This document shows, piece by piece, positions 60,278 through 62,146 of a DNA stretch of 62,146 bases. The notes under the pieces are model-generated. The model saw nothing but the letters and a program-made list of their open reading frames with translations. It made no database searches and had not been told where the DNA came from. The stretch covers positions 1 to 62,146 of the forward strand of contig CAYJDW010000007.1 in assembly GCA_964368985.1 (NCBI GenBank), in the 5' to 3' direction. The first letter of the stretch is position 1, and every line of letters starts with the position of its first letter. Both the position numbers and the translations under genes were made by a program. The stretch comes from G023898405 sp964368985. GTDB taxonomy: Bacteria; Myxococcota; UBA727; JABDBI01.

Positions 60278-61318
60278 ATGGTGATTATGAGATTTATATT
60301 TTTATTAATAATGTTGCCAATAGTATTTTTGGCATGCGGTGAGAAGCAGCCTACGCCATCTCATCCCGCACCCGCAGTAAAAAAACCGCTTCCTGGACTT
60401 AGCAATCTTGTTAATACTTGCTTCGCTAATTCGTCTATTAATCTTCTTTTTTCCTCTAATACAATAAAAAATATATTAAAAAAGAATTTGACCCAAAAGA
60501 GTGGGGAAAAACCCGAAGAATTTTCCCATAGAGTAAATTTCCATAAAGCAATGAATAATCTCTTCTCCGCTCGAAAGATGAGACAGACAAAATTGTGCAA
60601 TGAGCTCAATGCTTTTTTTGACGCCTATGAAAAAGCGCGGGAAGCGATCTTTGGTTCAGAGCTGGTAGGGGATACCGATAAAATTAGAAGGGACCAAAGC
60701 GATGCTCGGGCATTTACGAGCGATGTTCTAAGAATTTTGGGGCTTGAAGCGCCCATATTCCATTATGACCACTTTGCTGATGGCAGTACAAAAACTTATG
60801 CCGAACAGGAACTCATTATTGAAATTGGCCTGGATAGCACCATTCAAAACAAGAGCATTTCAGAACTACTCGACAAATGGGCCGCGTCTGAGCCGATGAG
60901 AGCCCCCTATCAGCCCTACAATGCTGCTGGTGTGAAGATGAATGCAGACCGTTTCATGACTCTAAAAATGCCTGCGCCCGATTCACTTTTTGTGTCGTTA
61001 AATAGGTTTGAAGTTAATTTGACAGGCGGCGAGCCAGAACGTTTGTCAAACGCAATTATCCCAAGCAAGGACATTAAAATGCCTGCTACAGATGAAAAAG
61101 ACCTGCAAAAGAAAGCCACTGTTTCTTATGAACTCCGCGCCATAATTGTGCAAAGTGGCTCTCTTAAAGGAGGGCATTATTATGCTTTTGTTTTTAATAA
61201 AAGCACAAATCAATGGACTAATTTTGATGATACCAGGGTGACGGTGGTGGATGAGGCGGCGGTGATGAAGGATGCTACGAATAATGGCTATGTATTTTTG
61301 TATGAGAGGCTCAAATAA
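60278..61318 (+). CDS. lipoprotein with a ubiquitin-specific protease (USP/peptidase C19) domain
   Basis: About 346 residues. The signal ends VFLACGE (lipobox Cys). The Cys box GLSNLVNTCFANSSINLLF matches the USP signature GLxNLGNTCxxNSxLQ, with the nucleophile in NTC. The His box has YELRAIIVQSGSLKGGHYYAF, then WTNFDDTRV with the catalytic Asp, then GYVFLYERL, so the whole triad (Cys48, His300, Asp317 counted from 60278) is in the right order and spacing. Frame is open from GTG at 60263, but TATAAT at 60253-60258 suggests a later start; the ATG at 60287 is also possible. Eukaryotic USPs remove ubiquitin; the bacterial target is unknown. Confidence 0.85.
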   Translation: MVIMRFIFLLIMLPIVFLACGEKQPTPSHPAPAVKKPLPGLSNLVNTCFANSSINLLFSSNTIKNILKKNLTQKSGEKPEEFSHRVNFHKAMNNLFSARKMRQTKLCNELNAFFDAYEKAREAIFGSELVGDTDKIRRDQSDARAFTSDVLRILGLEAPIFHYDHFADGSTKTYAEQELIIEIGLDSTIQNKSISELLDKWAASEPMRAPYQPYNAAGVKMNADRFMTLKMPAPDSLFVSLNRFEVNLTGGEPERLSNAIIPSKDIKMPATDEKDLQKKATVSYELRAIIVQSGSLKGGHYYAFVFNKSTNQWTNFDDTRVTVVDEAAVMKDATNNGYVFLYERLK

Positions 61319-61347
61319 TCAGCGGGTGAAATGTCGCCCAATTTGTC

Positions 61348-61417
61348 ATCTTCGTGCTTGACACGAAGATCTAGGCCGGTGTCTCATAAACTGGATACTC
61401 GGGTCAAGCCCGAGTAT
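61348..61417. repeat. two palindromic repeat units in tandem
   Basis: ATCTTCGTG-CTTGA-CACGAAGAT (61348-61370) and ATACTCGGG-TCAAG-CCCGAGTAT (61395-61417), each a 9-base palindrome around a TCAAG/CTTGA core, like the unit at 57121. They lie between the convergent USP-like and clpB genes; similar CTTGA-core palindromes are widespread in proteobacterial intergenic regions. Confidence 0.7.
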
Positions 61418-61444
61418 GACAGATATTCGACAACATTAGGGAAT

Positions 61445-62146
61445 TCAGTGATTATCGACAGCTTGAGCCGCTTCGATCACAAAATCCTGGCCGTTAAAAT
61501 CCACAGTCAAAACTTGCCCCGACGTCAATTTCTTTTCGAGCAAGGCTTTAGCTATTTTATCGATTACCTCACGCTGAATGGTACGCTCAAGAGGTCGAGC
61601 CCCGTAGGCTTTATCGTAGCCTCGTTTGGCAAGCTCAGCTTTGGCGTTTTCGGTTATGACCAAGGTTAATTCTTGGCGCTTAAGCCTCGTAATAAGCTTT
61701 TCCATCATGATATCGATAATGCCTAATAAATCAGCTTCACTTAAGCCTGAGAACAATATTAAATCGTCGATGCGGTTTAAAAACTCGGGGCGAAAATGTT
61801 GTTTCACAAGAGCGAGGACCTGTTTTTGAGCTGCTTCATCAATGCCATCTTGGAGAAATTCGCTCCCGATATTTGAGGTCATCAAAATAATCGTGTGACG
61901 AAAATCCACGGTGCGGCCTTGGCCATCGGTCAGGCGGCCGTCATCGAGGACTTGCAATAAAACGTTAAAAACTTCGGGGTGAGCTTTTTCCATTTCGTCG
62001 AGCAACAAAATTGAATAGGGGCGTCTTCGTACTGGTTCTGTGAGTTGGCCGCCTTCCTCATAACCCACATAACCAGGAGGGGCGCCAATTAGGCGCGATA
62101 CGCTGTGGCGCTCCATGTATTCCGACATATCGATACGAATCATGGC
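61445..62146 (-). CDS. clpB: ClpB disaggregase, C-terminal part (cut by window edge)
   Basis: ClpB threads aggregated proteins with DnaK. Only the second AAA+ module and C-terminus are visible; the frame continues past the right edge (codons for Ala-Met-Ile-Arg). IDMSEYMERHSVSRLIGAPP, PYSILLLDEMEKAHPEVFNV (Walker B LLLDE), DDGRLTDGQGRTVDFRHT and the sensor 2 GYDKAYGARPLER are present, a ClpB rather than ClpC/ClpX pattern. It ends without a long acidic tail. Confident. Confidence 0.96.
   Translation of the reverse strand, partial: AMIRIDMSEYMERHSVSRLIGAPPGYVGYEEGGQLTEPVRRRPYSILLLDEMEKAHPEVFNVLLQVLDDGRLTDGQGRTVDFRHTIILMTSNIGSEFLQDGIDEAAQKQVLALVKQHFRPEFLNRIDDLILFSGLSEADLLGIIDIMMEKLITRLKRQELTLVITENAKAELAKRGYDKAYGARPLERTIQREVIDKIAKALLEKKLTSGQVLTVDFNGQDFVIEAAQAVDNH

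Overview
The window is 62 kb of a chromosome from a Gram-negative bacterium with moderate GC. It encodes signal-peptide and lipobox proteins, an outer-membrane barrel with a C-terminal aromatic residue, two periplasmic lytic transglycosylases, NagZ and a type III secretion export gate. Core genes (gap-pgk-tpiA-secG, recJ, trmB, pyrH-frr, rpsU, ribF, clpB) show it is a main replicon, not a phage or plasmid. I see no tRNA, rRNA, CRISPR array, integrase or transposase. The species cannot be fixed from sequence alone. A type 2 IPP isomerase, a non-flagellar-type SctV, a fused E2/E1 oxoglutarate dehydrogenase and several eukaryote-like or surface proteins would fit a host-associated or predatory proteobacterium-like lineage, but that is inference.

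Layout. 1-5 kb: a truncated Dot1-like methyltransferase, then the glycolytic cluster gap-pgk-tpiA-secG and moaA. 5-10 kb: a secreted Cys/Gln-repeat and pentapeptide protein, recJ, a DUF559 endonuclease inside a repeat-bounded element, a metallophosphoesterase and trmB. 10-19 kb: a VWA protein, a GMC oxidoreductase, a DUF2252 protein, an outer-membrane barrel and a metzincin-like lipoprotein protease. 19-25 kb: E2/E1-fused 2-oxoglutarate dehydrogenase overlapping a hotdog thioesterase, an aquaglyceroporin, a DUF1328 protein and Slt. 26-31 kb: a branched-chain amino acid (BCAA) module made of a BCAA-rich leader peptide with an attenuator, brnQ, a fused E1 alpha/beta 2-oxoacid dehydrogenase and an ATP-grasp protein. 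32-40 kb: a subtilase, a DUF47/PiT phosphate uptake pair, YceI, a collagen-like lipoprotein with a BclA-like head and a Dus. 39-48 kb: zip-nagZ-serA and dppABC on the minus strand, then MltD-like and fni on the plus strand. 49-57 kb: two secreted proteins of unknown function (one with a HicA-like tail), an SSS symporter, rpsU, ribF and sctV. 57-62 kb: a Dph6-like ATPase, pyrH-frr, a His-rich lipoprotein, a lipoprotein with the complete catalytic signature of eukaryotic ubiquitin-specific proteases, and the C-terminal part of clpB.

Four signals stand out. (1) The USP/C19 deubiquitinase-like lipoprotein near the right edge. (2) A dispersed inverted-repeat family, with one pair enclosing a DUF559 endonuclease gene and other pairs gene-less, which looks like an autonomous/non-autonomous mobile element system. 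(3) A textbook-like transcription attenuator in front of brnQ: a 22-codon leader with 12 BCAA codons, a terminator and a mutually exclusive antiterminator. (4) A collagen-like lipoprotein ending in a domain that resembles the Bacillus exosporium protein BclA.
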